A program made the position numbers and the translations under genes. Source: Streptomyces olivoverticillatus (lineage in GTDB: Bacteria; Actinomycetota; Actinomycetes; Streptomycetales; Streptomycetaceae). Taken from it: a stretch of 64,000 bases of DNA. The stretch is taken from assembly GCF_014203555.1 (NCBI RefSeq), contig NZ_JACHJH010000009.1, positions 89,756 through 153,755 on the forward strand, given 5' to 3'. Below the pieces are notes generated by a model. It was not told where the DNA came from. It saw only the letters and a program-made list of their open reading frames with translations, and ran no database searches. Each line of letters starts with the position of its first letter. Positions within the stretch are counted from its first letter, which is position 1. Positions 63,490-64,000 of the stretch are shown here, piece by piece.

Positions 63490-64000
63490 ATGACTGGAGT
63501 CGCTCTGCACTCGAGGGCGGATGGGCTGCGGGCACAGGCTTCGGCGGAGCTGGAGGCGCAGGATGTGGTGCTTGCAGAGCTCTGTGCGGCGTTGTTTGTG
63601 TCGCTTCCGCGCAGTGATCAGCGTCGGCGGGGTGAGGCGTATGTGCGGGGGTTGCTGGGGGCGCGGGGGCGGAAGTCGATTCGCAGTATTGCCGCGTTGA
63701 TCGGTGGGCAGGCGGCGGAGCAGAGTCTGCATCATTTTATTTCGAGTTCGACGTGGGAGTGGGGGCCGGTGCGTCGGGCGTTGGCGCAGTTTGTGGTGGG
63801 GGCGTTGGCGCCGCAGGCGTGGGTGGTGCGGCCGATGGTGATTCCGAAGGCGGGGGAGAATTCGGTGGGGGTGGATCGCCGGTTCTGTCCTGCGGTGGGG
63901 CAGGTGCTCAATGCGCAGCAGGCGGTGGGGGTGTGGGCTGCGTCGGGGGAGCGGAGTGTGCCGGTGAGCTGGCGTCTGCATCTGTCGGAGGCGTGGCTGG
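63490..64000 (+). mobile_element. IS701-like DDE transposase-type gene, truncated by the window end
   Basis: At least 170 codons from ATG 63490, still open at 64000. Recognisable DDE_5/IS701 pattern: RRGEAYVRGLLGARGRKSI, then SLHHFISSSTWEWGPVRRAL, VVRPMVIPKAGENSVGVDRR with the first catalytic aspartate, and VGVWAASGERSVPVSWRLHL. Codon usage differs from every neighbour: many T-ending codons (GCG mixed with TTT, ATT, TTG) and less C in third positions, a sign of transfer. Terminal repeats cannot be judged. Confidence 0.85.

Overview
The window is chromosomal DNA of a Streptomyces (or very close streptomycete). It has about 70% or higher G+C, strong third-position GC bias, frequent GTG starts, GA-rich ribosome binding sites, many leaderless starts, and actinomycete marker genes in conserved order: sepH, cutRS, actinobacterial ferrochelatase, and DUF4193/DUF3093/dut/DUF3710. 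No rRNA, tRNA, CRISPR array or large biosynthetic cluster was seen. Two stretches carry accessory signs: about 52.9-56.9 kb, and the extreme right end, where a transposase-like gene runs off the window.

Layout. 0-5.6 kb: a CitA/CitB-type two-component pair (minus strand) divergent from an NMT1/THI5-type ABC importer. 5.6-10.3 kb: an iron-box-controlled sucrase/ferredoxin-like gene, two citrate synthase homologues divergent across a palindrome-rich operator region, and a CobW-type GTPase. 10.3-15.8 kb: ParC-like topoisomerase subunit and an active/inactive M16 protease pair. 15.8-18.5 kb: a bizarre poly-G tract, a c-di-AMP (ydaO) riboswitch, an M23 peptidase, a GntR regulator with a five-codon upstream ORF, and HPr. 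18.6-33.3 kb: GNAT/acyl-CoA synthetase fusion, DUF5998, an AtaC-like c-di-AMP phosphodiesterase, thymidine kinase, VOC protein, sulfurtransferase, SepH, a membrane protein, an FAD oxidase plus MFS exporter, ferrochelatase and inositol monophosphatase. 33.3-39.8 kb: CutRS, then DUF4193, an EcsC-like protein, DUF3093, a thioesterase, dUTPase and DUF3710.

39.8-60.4 kb looks like a segment set into the conserved actinobacterial block dut-DUF3710-OB fold-DUF3159-TrkA-TrkA. It holds an unannotated-size 27-aa membrane peptide, kdpFABC, a second two-component system with a MacB/FtsX-type exporter, an RCK-membrane-RCK protein, a small XRE-regulator module, a TipA-like regulator, an AAC(2')-I-like acetyltransferase and kdpDE. 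60.4-63.1 kb resumes the conserved block with the OB-fold protein, DUF3159 and two TrkA proteins.

Potassium and c-di-AMP recur: the riboswitch, the AtaC-like hydrolase, KdpFABC/DE, two TrkA proteins and the RCK-like membrane protein lie within 47 kb. Several exact-period direct repeats (11 or 22 bp) look like operators: an 11-bp array at the left edge, GATACG x3 before the MacB-type transporter, and TGGCC x4 before the XRE module. I regard the XRE module (53.0-55.3 kb) and the 27-aa peptide of the kdp operon as the most likely under-described items.
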